Source: an uncultured Campylobacteraceae bacterium (GTDB taxonomy: Bacteria; Campylobacterota; Campylobacteria; Campylobacterales; Arcobacteraceae). Taken from it: a stretch of DNA of 58,149 bases. Location of the stretch: contig CAJXPH010000001.1 in the NCBI GenBank assembly GCA_913057765.1, forward strand, positions 1-58,149, written 5' to 3'. Below, piece after piece: positions 25,767 to 35,192 of the stretch (positions are counted from its first letter, which is position 1; each line of letters opens with the position of its first letter). The notes under the pieces are model-generated. The model was not told the origin of the DNA and did not search any database. It saw only the letters and a program-made list of their open reading frames with translations. The position numbers were made by a program, and so were the translations under genes.

Positions 25767-28538
25767 CTAGACTATTTTTGTAAACTCTTCATAGAGTTTA
25801 TCATTTAAAACATTTTCTAACTTTAGTTCTAAATCAATTGGTTTATTGTTTTTATAATTTTGCGTATTTGCAAGACCTAAATAGATAAATCTTTGTACTT
25901 TCTTATCTACATGTGAAGACTTTCTAACAAAAATATGAAGTTTTACTCCATATTTTCTGTTCTGAATAAGTTTTTCACCATCACCCTTCTCTTGAGAATG
26001 ACCTGGCTTACTAGAATATGTAAAAAGCTCTTTAGAAAGAAAAGCATTATAATAATTCGAAGCTTTTGAAAACTTATCTTTTTCCAAAGTTATAAATAAA
26101 AAGAATTCATCTTTAAATTTTAAAAATCCACTTCCTCTAAAGGAAGAATGAATCTTATTAAAATTACAAAGTTGTGCAATATTTAACATATTGTATTTTT
26201 CATATAATTTTAAAAATGGTGATCCAAAATCTTTTATTCCAAAATCTTTTTCATAAGTTACAATTGCATAATTTATACTATCTTCAAAAACCTCTTTGTA
26301 TTCTTTTTTTTCAAGTGTTTGTTTAAACTCTTTTGTTTTTTCTAGTTTTCCATCTTTTAAATCAAGCAATTTTAAATATCTATTTATCTGTCCTGAATCA
26401 AAATAGTTTTGATTTAAATACTCAAAACTATGATAAATAGTATCTTCACAAACTTTTTCTAAATATTTATCTAATAAGCTCTTAGCCTGTGTTATATCAC
26501 AAGAGTCATTATCAAGCAAATATTTTAATATCACAAATTCATAAATTCTTTTTATAGGGAAAAGTGATTGCATAAATCTAATTGCTTTTATAAAATTCTC
26601 ATCAGTACATAAAGTTTTTAAATCTTCAGTTTTTTCTACTTTTGCCAAAAATTCTACATATGATTTTGATTCACTTATAAACACAAGAGGAGAAATCAAT
26701 TCATCATGGGATATGAAATCACAAAGACTCGGAATCTTATTGCCTATATTTGATTTAAAATCAAAGTATTGTTCTTTTAAATACTTTAAAGTATTAAAGT
26801 TTTCACTATCTATTTGTTCTAAAATTCTTTGTTTTGATATCTTATCCATTTGAATAAATGCATTGTCAATATTTGCAAAATTGTTTAAAAGAGATATTTT
26901 TATACTCTCTTTATCTATTGCTTTATTTCCAACTAAAGCTAGAGCAATCAGATAGGCTTTATTATGATTACCAATGAAATCAAGCAGTGTCAAAAACTCT
27001 TTATTTTTATACTTTCGTAATCCACGTCCTAGCTGTTGAATAAATATGATAGGAGAATTTGTAGGTCTTAAAAGAAGAACAGTATTTATAGAAGGGATAT
27101 CCACTCCCTCATTGAAAATATCAACTGTAAAAATTACTTCCAAACTATCACTTTCATCTTCTAGTTTTTCAATGGTGTTTTCTCTTTTTTGTATAGAATC
27201 ATCACTTAGTAAAGAAGCAGAAGGTATTCCTCTTTTATTAAACTCTTCACTCATAAATAAAGCATGTTCTTTGGATGCACAAAATCCTAACACTTTTCTT
27301 TTCAATCCAGAGTATCCATAAAAATTCATTTTTTCAATTATATAATCAACTCTTCTATTTACCATAAGAAGTTTTGCAAGTTCAGATATTTTTGTTAAAT
27401 CAACACCTTCATAATCTATACTAGAAATATCACTTATTCCATAGTAATGGAAAGATGAAACAAGGTTATATTCAAGGGCATCATTTAATCTTATATCACA
27501 AGCAATATTATCATCAAAGATTTCATATATTGACTCATTGTCAGTTCTATTTGGTGTTGCAGTGAGGCCTAGCAAGAACTTTGGAGTAAAGTATTCACAT
27601 ATTTTTTTGTAACTAGGACTTGTAATATGATGAGCCTCATCTATAATAATGTAATCAAATTCATTTTCTTTAAAATTCTCATAGTTTGAACTAAGTGTTT
27701 GTATAGTTGCAAAGATATAATCTTTAGACTCTTCTTTTTTATTTCCAGTATATAAACCACAAGAAAAATCATGAATAATAGATTCAAAAGTCTGTTTTGC
27801 TTTTAATAGTATATTTTCTCTATGAACTATAAAGAGCACTTTTTTAGGTCTATATTTTTTCACATCAAAAGCACAAAGAAAAGTTTTTCCTGTACCAGTT
27901 GCAGCAATAGCTAGGGCTTTTTTCTCACCTTTTTCTCGTAAGAATTCTAATCTTTCTAAAGCACTCTTTTGCATAGAATTGACACTGAACTCTTTTTTAT
28001 ATTTAAACTGTTCTATTTTTTGTGAAGCCTGAAAGTTTTTATAAGTATCTAAAAAATCGTCATCCACAAAAAAAGAATTTTGCCAAAGTGAATCAAACTC
28101 TTTTAATATCTCTTTTAAAAATATATCATCTTTTTTTGAAACATTTTTTATATTCCATTCAATATTTGTTTTAAAAGCACTTGCTGTTATATTTGAAGAA
28201 CCAAGTAATATTTTATATTCATCTTTAAATCCAAAGATGTAAGTTTTTGCATGAAAACCAATATTCTTTTCAGATGAATCAAATATTTTCAATTCAATAT
28301 TATCAAACGCTCTTAATCGTTCTAAAGCTTTTGCTTCTGTAAAATTTAAATACGTTGAAGTAAGAACTTTACCTTTGATATTCTTCTTTTGACAATAATC
28401 CAAAGAATCTAACAATAACTGAAGCCCTGAGAAATTTATAAATGCAACATTAAAAATAAAAGAGTCACATTCATGTAGAAGTTTTGTGAAATGATTATAA
28501 AAATTAGAAGTGGAATTATTAGTAATAAACTCGTTCAA
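25767..28538 (-). CDS. PLD nuclease - SF2 helicase protein, SauUSI-like (probable type IV restriction enzyme)
   Basis: A 923-residue protein with three parts. Residues 1-130 are a phospholipase-D-type nuclease domain with H96 and K98 (GFHAKTYIFG) and GSSN at 113-116. Residues about 185-560 are a superfamily 2 helicase: Walker A ATGTGKT at 213-219, DEAH at 300-303, GLTATPNR, and motif VI QQLGRGLRKY. The C-terminal 300 residues resemble DUF3427, ending in GHSQEKGDGEKLIQNRKYG and a FVRKSSHVD stretch. This order is that of SauUSI of Staphylococcus aureus, which cuts DNA with modified cytosine using ATP. A single-gene defence enzyme is therefore likely. No methyltransferase is close, as expected for a type IV enzyme. 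Confidence 0.85.
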   Translation of the reverse strand: MNEFITNNSTSNFYNHFTKLLHECDSFIFNVAFINFSGLQLLLDSLDYCQKKNIKGKVLTSTYLNFTEAKALERLRAFDNIELKIFDSSEKNIGFHAKTYIFGFKDEYKILLGSSNITASAFKTNIEWNIKNVSKKDDIFLKEILKEFDSLWQNSFFVDDDFLDTYKNFQASQKIEQFKYKKEFSVNSMQKSALERLEFLREKGEKKALAIAATGTGKTFLCAFDVKKYRPKKVLFIVHRENILLKAKQTFESIIHDFSCGLYTGNKKEESKDYIFATIQTLSSNYENFKENEFDYIIIDEAHHITSPSYKKICEYFTPKFLLGLTATPNRTDNESIYEIFDDNIACDIRLNDALEYNLVSSFHYYGISDISSIDYEGVDLTKISELAKLLMVNRRVDYIIEKMNFYGYSGLKRKVLGFCASKEHALFMSEEFNKRGIPSASLLSDDSIQKRENTIEKLEDESDSLEVIFTVDIFNEGVDIPSINTVLLLRPTNSPIIFIQQLGRGLRKYKNKEFLTLLDFIGNHNKAYLIALALVGNKAIDKESIKISLLNNFANIDNAFIQMDKISKQRILEQIDSENFNTLKYLKEQYFDFKSNIGNKIPSLCDFISHDELISPLVFISESKSYVEFLAKVEKTEDLKTLCTDENFIKAIRFMQSLFPIKRIYEFVILKYLLDNDSCDITQAKSLLDKYLEKVCEDTIYHSFEYLNQNYFDSGQINRYLKLLDLKDGKLEKTKEFKQTLEKKEYKEVFEDSINYAIVTYEKDFGIKDFGSPFLKLYEKYNMLNIAQLCNFNKIHSSFRGSGFLKFKDEFFLFITLEKDKFSKASNYYNAFLSKELFTYSSKPGHSQEKGDGEKLIQNRKYGVKLHIFVRKSSHVDKKVQRFIYLGLANTQNYKNNKPIDLELKLENVLNDKLYEEFTKIV

Positions 28539-28607
28539 AAAAAGCCTTAAATTTGATAAGTGATTATAGGGGATTTATGCTAAAAAAAAGTGATTTTATT
28601 TTTCTTA

Positions 28608-28892
28608 TTAATTTAATTCTTCGTAAAAATCTATCAAATCATCAACTTTATCTTTAGGTTTTATTTCTTTATTACATATTTGAGCTTTTGATCTATTTTC
28701 AGCTATATCTAGGATAATTGCAATTACTATTAAAGTTAAACCAAAATAAATACCGTCGATATTATCCTCATAAGTAAATTTAGAAGATGAAAATCTAAAT
28801 GTAAAATGTTTAATTCCAGAAAAAAGTGAAAAAGTATGTAAAGCTAAAAAAAACAATCCAGGATACATAAATATATTCCTAAGAACTTTCAT
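28608..28892 (-). CDS. Small membrane protein of unknown function
   Basis: A 94-residue protein with two hydrophobic helices (about 8-25 and 50-64) and a charged C-terminal tail ending in DLIDFYEELN. No family recognised. It lies 69 bases upstream of the PLD-helicase gene on the same strand, so the two may be cotranscribed, but no functional link can be claimed. Confidence 0.6.
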   Translation of the reverse strand: MKVLRNIFMYPGLFFLALHTFSLFSGIKHFTFRFSSSKFTYEDNIDGIYFGLTLIVIAIILDIAENRSKAQICNKEIKPKDKVDDLIDFYEELN

Positions 28893-28944
28893 TACTATTC
28901 ATCCTCATATTTTTTTAATTTTTAAAAAACTAAACAGTATGTAA

Positions 28945-29472
28945 CTATTTATTAACATCCGTTATAGCCATAAAATAGAAATAATACATATTTCCTTCAG
29001 TTTCAACAAATTGATATTTTATTTCATTGCACCTCTTTGCAATTTCATAAAATCCAATTCCCCCACCTTTTTTATGCATATTTTTACCACTTCGTCTTAA
29101 TTCTTTATATCTTTTCTTAATTTTAATTCTATCAAGACTAATTATTTCTAGAAGTTTTAGTTCTATTTTTTCTTTATCTTCTTTTGTGATTATATTTTGA
29201 CTAAAGGTATAATAGTGTTCAGATGAATCTTTTCCAACAACTATTAAATCATCAGGGTCAACTTCATTATGTTTTTTAGAATAATTCAAAATATTTTGTG
29301 ATAGTTCAATAAAAATTGTATAAATATTACTTGATATCCCCATATTTAAATTATTAAATTCTGTTTCTTTTTCTAAAGATTCAGTCATATCGGCAATAAG
29401 AGATTGAGTAAGTAGTCCACCATGAGACAAAAAAATTATTTTACTATTATTGAGAAGATTCTTTATATCCAT
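28945..29472 (-). CDS. SiaB-family protein kinase (DUF6272)
   Basis: A 175-residue protein similar in outline to SiaB of the Pseudomonas SiaABCD pathway, an anti-sigma-factor-like kinase with a GHKL fold. Marks are IFIELSQNILNYSKKH (N-box-like) and GGGIGFYEIAKRC near the end. In Pseudomonas SiaB phosphorylates SiaC to control c-di-GMP and aggregation. No SiaA, SiaC or SiaD gene is in this window. Start at ATG 29472; a TTG 21 bases upstream is the alternative. Whether it acts with partners elsewhere is unknown. Confidence 0.75.
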   Translation of the reverse strand: MDIKNLLNNSKIIFLSHGGLLTQSLIADMTESLEKETEFNNLNMGISSNIYTIFIELSQNILNYSKKHNEVDPDDLIVVGKDSSEHYYTFSQNIITKEDKEKIELKLLEIISLDRIKIKKRYKELRRSGKNMHKKGGGIGFYEIAKRCNEIKYQFVETEGNMYYFYFMAITDVNK

Positions 29473-29598
29473 TATATTATACTCACAATACAAAATATTA
29501 TCTATAGATTATACATAAATATTATTAATATCTTCAAGAATATAATTAATCGGTAAGAAGGTTTAAAAGAAGGATTTATTTAACTATTTTATCCTTAT

Positions 29599-30186
29599 CT
29601 ATAATAGTGCAAGAATCCACTCTTTTAATTTTTCGAAACTCTCTTCATTTTTATTAGTTAAAAAAAGACTTGGTTTATTTTTTCTATTATTTTTAACATC
29701 TTCTTTCATTTGTTCTAAATCAACATTTACATAAGGAGACAAATCTGTTTTATTTATAACTAATAAATCAGAAAAAAGTAATCCAGCACCTTTTTTTCGC
29801 GGGATATCTCCTCCTTGTGCTACATCAATAACATATAAATAATAATCAACTAACTCATATGAAAATGTTGCAGAGAGATTATCTCCACCACTTTCTACAA
29901 AGATGATATCAGGATTAAATTTTTCTTCTAATTCTTCAACTGCTTTTTGATTCATAGAGATATCATCTCTTATTGCAGTGTGCGGACAACCACCAGTTTC
30001 AACACCTATTATCTGTTCACTATTTAAATCTAGTTTATTTTTTAAATAGTTTGCATCTTCCGTAGTATAGATATCATTAGTAACAATACCTAAGGTATAT
30101 TCATCCTTTAACATATTTGTTAACTTTTCTATTATTGAAGTTTTTCCACTTCCTACAGGTCCTGCAATTCCTACTTTAATACTCAT
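29599..30186 (-). CDS. ureG: Urease accessory GTPase UreG
   Basis: A 195-residue SIMIBI-class GTPase that supplies energy and nickel for urease assembly. Walker A GPVGSGKT, the nickel-binding CPH of TGGCPHTAIR, the ESGGDNLSATFS segment and the guanine-binding NKTD are all present. It is the last gene of the urea operon, 19 bases after ureF. No nickel importer is in the window. Confidence 0.96.
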   Translation of the reverse strand: MSIKVGIAGPVGSGKTSIIEKLTNMLKDEYTLGIVTNDIYTTEDANYLKNKLDLNSEQIIGVETGGCPHTAIRDDISMNQKAVEELEEKFNPDIIFVESGGDNLSATFSYELVDYYLYVIDVAQGGDIPRKKGAGLLFSDLLVINKTDLSPYVNVDLEQMKEDVKNNRKNKPSLFLTNKNEESFEKLKEWILALL

Positions 30187-30205
30187 TTTAAATTCCTAAT
30201 TTCTT

Positions 30206-30883
30206 TTATGTTACAAACATTTTTGGTTCTAAATTTAAGTGGCTAAAAATTACCTCTTCAAAGAGAGGGTTAAAGTTACTAATATTTTTAGAACTATTTT
30301 TAATTGATTTTTCTAATACCTCATCGAATTCAAACAAGATCTGTTGTATTTCTGAGGGTCTTATTCTTGATATTTTAAGACTTGCACTTGCAATATTTAT
30401 TAAATTTTTTTTACACCAAAGCAATAAGAAGGTATCAATATCCAAATCAAGTTCAAAGGCATAGGCACTTAAAATAAAAAGTTCATTTCCTACACTTTTT
30501 CTATCTTTTACTTTCTGGAAATATTTTTTTATAATGTCTTTTTTAATATCAAAATTTATATGCTTTAAATAGTTTTCACCCAAATCTTTTGATGCTTTTG
30601 CATATTCATAATTTACCATTGAAGCATATTTAATATCTTCTTTTACAATAAATTTTAATTTATCTTCTTCTAAAAGTTTAAATACTTTTTTAACTACTAC
30701 AAATTCTAATTTTTGGTATTGGTCTACTATTATATTCTCGAGAAATTCTTTTAAACTCTTTTTATCATTTACAATATCTAAAACAATATGGGGTTCTAAA
30801 CCAAATGAATGTACAAACGCACCTGAAGGAAAAACTCCATCAAGTATCTGTATAAACCTACTGAGTGCTTTTGCATTATTCAT
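30206..30883 (-). CDS. ureF: Urease accessory protein UreF
   Basis: A 225-residue all-helical UreF. It joins UreD and UreG in the nickel-insertion complex. The N-terminal FPSGAFVHSFGLE motif and the tail in IRPSEIQQILFEF fit the family. It follows ureE by nine bases. Confidence 0.92.
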   Translation of the reverse strand: MNNAKALSRFIQILDGVFPSGAFVHSFGLEPHIVLDIVNDKKSLKEFLENIIVDQYQKLEFVVVKKVFKLLEEDKLKFIVKEDIKYASMVNYEYAKASKDLGENYLKHINFDIKKDIIKKYFQKVKDRKSVGNELFILSAYAFELDLDIDTFLLLWCKKNLINIASASLKISRIRPSEIQQILFEFDEVLEKSIKNSSKNISNFNPLFEEVIFSHLNLEPKMFVT

Positions 30884-30892
30884 TGTTGATTC

Positions 30893-31327
30893 TTAGTGCG
30901 AGTGATGAGCATTTCCATTCGGTTTGAAAATACCTCTACTTTTTTTTACTTCTACTTTATCAATTAACTCGCAACTTTTTATAATATCAAATGTTGAAAT
31001 ATCATCTAAAATAGTGATTTTATAATCTTCAATACAAACAGGTTGATGACGATTTCCTATTTCATATGCAATTCTTGCAAAAGTCATATGATCATTAAAT
31101 TTTAAAGTGAAAAGAGTATCTTCTGATTTTAAAATCTTAATCTTATAACCATCTTCACATTCTAAAATATCATCTTCATGAAGATGAGTATATTTAGCTT
31201 TTATAATAAACTCTATACCTTCATTTGATATTGCACTTAGATTTGGTTTTTGCATATCAAACCAGTCAAGTTCAACACTATCACTATACTCGATATCTCT
31301 TTTAATACTAGTAATTTTTTTTATCAT
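30893..31327 (-). CDS. ureE: Urease nickel metallochaperone UreE
   Basis: A 144-residue UreE. The peptide-binding N-terminal domain is followed by the metal-binding domain with GNRHQPVCIEDYKI, whose histidine is the interface nickel ligand. The C-terminus ends in a short histidine tail (AHHSH). The order ureC-ureE-ureF-ureG is kept. The gap to ureC is eight bases. Confidence 0.93.
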   Translation of the reverse strand: MIKKITSIKRDIEYSDSVELDWFDMQKPNLSAISNEGIEFIIKAKYTHLHEDDILECEDGYKIKILKSEDTLFTLKFNDHMTFARIAYEIGNRHQPVCIEDYKITILDDISTFDIIKSCELIDKVEVKKSRGIFKPNGNAHHSH

Positions 31328-31335
31328 TATAAATC

Positions 31336-33039
31336 CTAAAATAAGAAGTATTTTTTTGCCATAGGAAGCTCAGTCATATAGTTTGATTCTATAGTCTCAC
31401 CATTTACTTTTACATCATATGTTTCAGGGTCAACTTCAATATCCCCAATAAAATCATTTAACTTCATATCTTTTTTTGAAATATCTCTTGTATTTTTAAC
31501 AGCTATTATTTCTTTATTTATATCAAGTTTATTTTCAACTCCACAATCTAGGGAAGCTTGTGATACAAAAATGGCACTAGTTTTTGCAGCTGCTTTTCCT
31601 AAACTCCCAAACATTGGTCTATACATATTTGGTTCAGGAGTTGGGATAGAGGCATTTGAATCACCCATCATACTAAGTGCAATAAAACCACCTTTTATAA
31701 TAATTTCTGGTTTCACTCCAAAAAATGCAGGAGTCCATAAAATCAAGTCTGCCATTTTTCCAACTTCTACACTTCCTACATGCTCATTTATTCCACAAGC
31801 TATTGCAGGATTAATAGTATATTTAGCGATATATCTTTTTATTCTTTCATTATCACAAAGTTCATCATCTAAATCTAAAGCCCCTCTTTGTTTCTTCATA
31901 GAATCTGCAACTTGCCATGTTCTAATAACAACTTCTCCAACTCTTCCCATAGCTTGAGAATCAGAACTTGTCATAGATATTGCACCAATATCATGTAAGA
32001 CATCTTCTGCTGCAATAGTTTTACCTCTAATTCTAGATTCTGCAAAACTCACATCTTCAGGAATTTTTGGACTTAGATGATGACAAACCATAAGCATATC
32101 AAGATGCTCTTCTATTGTATTTTTTGTATATGGTAATGTTGGATTTGTTGAAGAAGGTAATATATTCTCTAATCCAGCAACTTTCATAATATCTGGAGCA
32201 TGTCCTCCTCCAGCTCCTTCACTATGGAAAGTATGAATAGTTCTACCTGCAAATGCATTTACTGTATTATCTACAAATCCTGATTCATTTAAAGTATCAG
32301 TATGAATAGCAACTTGAACATCTAAGTCATCCGCAACTTTTAGACAAGTATCAACAGCATTTGGTGTAGTTCCCCAATCTTCATGAAGTTTAAGTCCCAT
32401 GGCTCCTGCTTCAACTTGAACTTTTAATGCCTCATAACTTGAACTATTTCCTTTTCCCATGAATCCAAAGTTTAAAGGTAAATCATCAACAGCTTCAATC
32501 ATTTTATGTATATGAAATTCACCTGGAGTGCAAGTTGTAGCATTTGTACCAGTATTTGGTCCCGTTCCTCCACCAATCATAGTTGTAATACCACTGGCTA
32601 ATGCTTCATCAATTTGTCCGGGGGAAATAAAATGAATGTGTGCATCAATTCCACCAGCAGTTATAATTTTACCTTCTGCTGATAATATTTCAGTGTTAGC
32701 TCCAATTTCTAAACCCTCAGTTATTCCATCACAATTGTATGGATTCCCACTTTTACCAATAGCAGATATTTTTCCATTCTTTATTCCAATATCAGCTTTG
32801 TAAATGCCTGTGTAGTCAATGATTGTTGCATTCGTAATTATTAAATCTGCAACATCTACTGCAAGTGGAGATTGGCTCATTCCATCTCTAATAGTTTTGC
32901 CACCACCAAATTTACTCTCTTCACCATAAAGTGTATAATCTTTTTCAACTTTTGCAATAAGCTCTGTATCCGCTAATCTAAATCTATCTCCTGTAGTTGG
33001 TCCATACATTGAAGCATATTTTTCTTTTGAAATTTTCAT
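31336..33039 (-). CDS. ureC: Urease alpha subunit (catalytic)
   Basis: A 567-residue UreC that hydrolyses urea to ammonia and carbamate at a two-nickel centre. Ligands read from the sequence: H134 and H136 (GGIDAHIHFISPGQ), carbamylated K217 (MGLKLHEDWG), H246, H272 (FHSEGAGGGH), and D360 (SSDSQAMGR). The mobile flap carries C319-H320-H321 in VCHHLSPKIPED. Length is normal for the family. The start overlaps the ureAB stop by one base. Confidence 0.98.
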   Translation of the reverse strand: MKISKEKYASMYGPTTGDRFRLADTELIAKVEKDYTLYGEESKFGGGKTIRDGMSQSPLAVDVADLIITNATIIDYTGIYKADIGIKNGKISAIGKSGNPYNCDGITEGLEIGANTEILSAEGKIITAGGIDAHIHFISPGQIDEALASGITTMIGGGTGPNTGTNATTCTPGEFHIHKMIEAVDDLPLNFGFMGKGNSSSYEALKVQVEAGAMGLKLHEDWGTTPNAVDTCLKVADDLDVQVAIHTDTLNESGFVDNTVNAFAGRTIHTFHSEGAGGGHAPDIMKVAGLENILPSSTNPTLPYTKNTIEEHLDMLMVCHHLSPKIPEDVSFAESRIRGKTIAAEDVLHDIGAISMTSSDSQAMGRVGEVVIRTWQVADSMKKQRGALDLDDELCDNERIKRYIAKYTINPAIACGINEHVGSVEVGKMADLILWTPAFFGVKPEIIIKGGFIALSMMGDSNASIPTPEPNMYRPMFGSLGKAAAKTSAIFVSQASLDCGVENKLDINKEIIAVKNTRDISKKDMKLNDFIGDIEVDPETYDVKVNGETIESNYMTELPMAKKYFLF

Positions 33040-33725
33040 TATCTGCTCCCTAAAAAAGTTTCTAAATTCTGCATAGCTTTTTCTTTTGTTTCTTCTTCAT
33101 CTAAATAACCATTTACTAATCCATTAAATCCAGCAATATATCTCTTACCTTTAAAGTCAACAAGTGAGATTTCTTTTTTTGAACCTGGCTCAAATCTAAC
33201 AGATGTTCCAGAAGATATATTCAATCTTTTTCCGTATGCTTTTTTTCTATCAAAATCTAAAAATGCATTGGTTTCAAAAAAGTGATAATGTGAACCAACT
33301 TGAATTGGTCTATCTCCTATATTTTCTATTTCAATAGTAATACTTTCATTATCTATATTTAATTCTATTTCACCTTCATCAATAAAATACTCACCAGGTG
33401 TAATATCACTTGGCTTAAAAGGTATTGGGTTATGTACCGTTACTAGTTTTGTTCCATCATCAAAGGTAGCTTCAGTTTGTACCATATGCATCATAGAAGC
33501 AACACCATCCATTACATCTTCAGATTTTAAGACTTTTGTAGCACTTACCATTAATTCACTAACACTTCTACCATCTCTAGCACCTTCAAGTATAAATGAG
33601 CTAATAATTGCAACTGATTCCGGGAAATTTAGTTTTAAACCTCTCTCTTTTCTTTCATATGCTAATTTTGAAGCTGTATAAATCATCAATTTTTCTTGTT
33701 CACGATTTGTTAATAACATTGACAT
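33039..33725 (-). CDS. ureA: Urease fused gamma-beta subunit
   Basis: A 228-residue fusion of the two small urease subunits, as in Helicobacter UreA. Residues 1-100 are the gamma part (LTNREQEKLMIYTASKLAYER; ILEGARDGRSVSELM) and about 105-228 the beta part (PGEYFIDEGEIELN; IQVGSHYHFFETN; FEPGSKKEISLVDFKGKR). This fused form with separate UreC is typical of Campylobacterota. The length of 228 is slightly less than Helicobacter UreA. It lies 16 bases after ureD. Confidence 0.95.
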   Translation of the reverse strand: MSMLLTNREQEKLMIYTASKLAYERKERGLKLNFPESVAIISSFILEGARDGRSVSELMVSATKVLKSEDVMDGVASMMHMVQTEATFDDGTKLVTVHNPIPFKPSDITPGEYFIDEGEIELNIDNESITIEIENIGDRPIQVGSHYHFFETNAFLDFDRKKAYGKRLNISSGTSVRFEPGSKKEISLVDFKGKRYIAGFNGLVNGYLDEEETKEKAMQNLETFLGSR

Positions 33726-33741
33726 TAACCTCTCTTATAAA

Positions 33742-34491
33742 TTATTGTTTTCCTAGATTAAATTCTTTTTTTTCTAATTCTTTTCTATAAAGATTCCATA
33801 GTTCTTTCTGTTTCTTTTTTACTGTTATCATATTAGAAGAACTAACAGAACCTATTATCATTTCTTTATTTTTAGTATAACAAAAGGAGTCAAATCCAGC
33901 TTTGTGCAAGGTGTTTAAAAAATGACCATTTTGTTTAGTTTTTATATAGACTTTTAAATATATATAGTTCTTATTTTTGTGTCTTTTTATATAATCTTTA
34001 AGATCTAAACCTTTAACTTCAAAGTTTTCCAAATATTCTAAACTTTCATCAATAAAAAACTTATTTCGTAAAAGCATCGTATCAAAGTCAAAGTGTTCGT
34101 AACTTCTACCTTGTGTTAAAATATCACTGTAAAAAAAAGTTGAACTCTCATCTGCTTTAAACCTAAGTATTTGTAGTAATTTAGAATCTTTATACAAAAT
34201 AAGTTCATCATTTAAAAACTCAAAGTTCGAATTTTTCAAATTTACATTTATATAGTTTATTCCAAACTCTTTTTTTGAAGGGTAAACCTTAGTTGCGGAC
34301 TCTGTTGTGACGATACAGCTTGAATTTATTAACTCCATATTTGTTTTTAATCTATCTTTAGGGAAAATCCCCTCACCAATACTTAACAGTTTTATATAGT
34401 TCTCACTATCATAAAAATAAAAATAACGACTAGGAAGATTTAATCTATTTAGCGAAAAAGTATTGTTTTTAAAACCAAAAGATATACTCAT
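33742..34491 (-). CDS. ureD: Urease accessory protein UreD (UreH)
   Basis: A 249-residue, beta-rich protein at the place of UreD. Sequence support is weaker than for the other accessory genes, as usual for UreD: TTESATKVYPSK and the ILTQGRSYEHFDFD segment fit. It scaffolds UreF/UreG on apo-urease and channels nickel. The start directly adjoins the urtE stop with no spacer, so it is probably coupled to urtE translation; this links urea import with urease in one message. Confidence 0.85.
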   Translation of the reverse strand: MSISFGFKNNTFSLNRLNLPSRYFYFYDSENYIKLLSIGEGIFPKDRLKTNMELINSSCIVTTESATKVYPSKKEFGINYINVNLKNSNFEFLNDELILYKDSKLLQILRFKADESSTFFYSDILTQGRSYEHFDFDTMLLRNKFFIDESLEYLENFEVKGLDLKDYIKRHKNKNYIYLKVYIKTKQNGHFLNTLHKAGFDSFCYTKNKEMIIGSVSSSNMITVKKKQKELWNLYRKELEKKEFNLGKQ

Positions 34492-35187
34492 TTATACTGA
34501 TAAATACTGTTCTACTATTTCATCATTTAAGTTTTCAATTTCTCCATTTGCTACAACTCGTCCTCTTTCAATTAAGAAAAAGTCATCTCCATGTTTTCTT
34601 GCAAATGGCAACTTCTGTTCAACTAGGATTACAGTAATTTTCTCTTCTTTAGTAAGATAATCAATTACTCTTCCAATTTGTTGTACGATATTTGGTTGTA
34701 TCCCTTCTGATGGCTCATCAAGTATTAATAACTTCGGTTCTAAACATAAAGCTCTTGCAATTGCTAATTGCTGTTGTTGTCCACCGGAAAGGTCACCACC
34801 TTTTCTTTTTAACATCTCTTTTAAAACTGGGAATAATTCATATATTTTATCAGGGACACTCTTTAATCCATTCCTATTACCAAGTAAACCAATCTCTAGA
34901 TTTTCTTTTACAGTTAGCTGTGAAAATATTTCCCTTCCTTGAGGAACATAACCAATTCCAAGGGCAGCTCTTTTTTCGCTCCCAAGTCTTGAGATATCTT
35001 TTCCATCATAAATAATCTGTCCATCTTTTATAGGAACTAATCCCATAATAGCCTTTGTCAATGTTGTTTTACCAACTCCATTTCTTCCCATAAGACAAGT
35101 ACATCTGGCAGTTTTTATCTCTAGACTCAAATCCCAAAGAGTATGACTTTGACCATAATACTGATTTAAATTTTCTACTTTAATCAT
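34492..35187 (-). CDS. urtE: Urea ABC transporter ATP-binding protein UrtE
   Basis: A 231-residue ABC ATPase, LivF-like. Walker A GRNGVGKTT, signature LSGGQQQQLAIARAL, Walker B LLILDEPSEGIQP. The last of five urt genes, five bases after urtD and adjoining ureD. Confidence 0.94.
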   Translation of the reverse strand: MIKVENLNQYYGQSHTLWDLSLEIKTARCTCLMGRNGVGKTTLTKAIMGLVPIKDGQIIYDGKDISRLGSEKRAALGIGYVPQGREIFSQLTVKENLEIGLLGNRNGLKSVPDKIYELFPVLKEMLKRKGGDLSGGQQQQLAIARALCLEPKLLILDEPSEGIQPNIVQQIGRVIDYLTKEEKITVILVEQKLPFARKHGDDFFLIERGRVVANGEIENLNDEIVEQYLSV

Positions 35188-35192
35188 AATCC

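Noticed and set aside
29560..29598. Terminator after ureG (AAGGAT ... ATCCTT)
   Set aside because: Only a six-base stem with a 15-base loop and a weak T tract; too poor to call.
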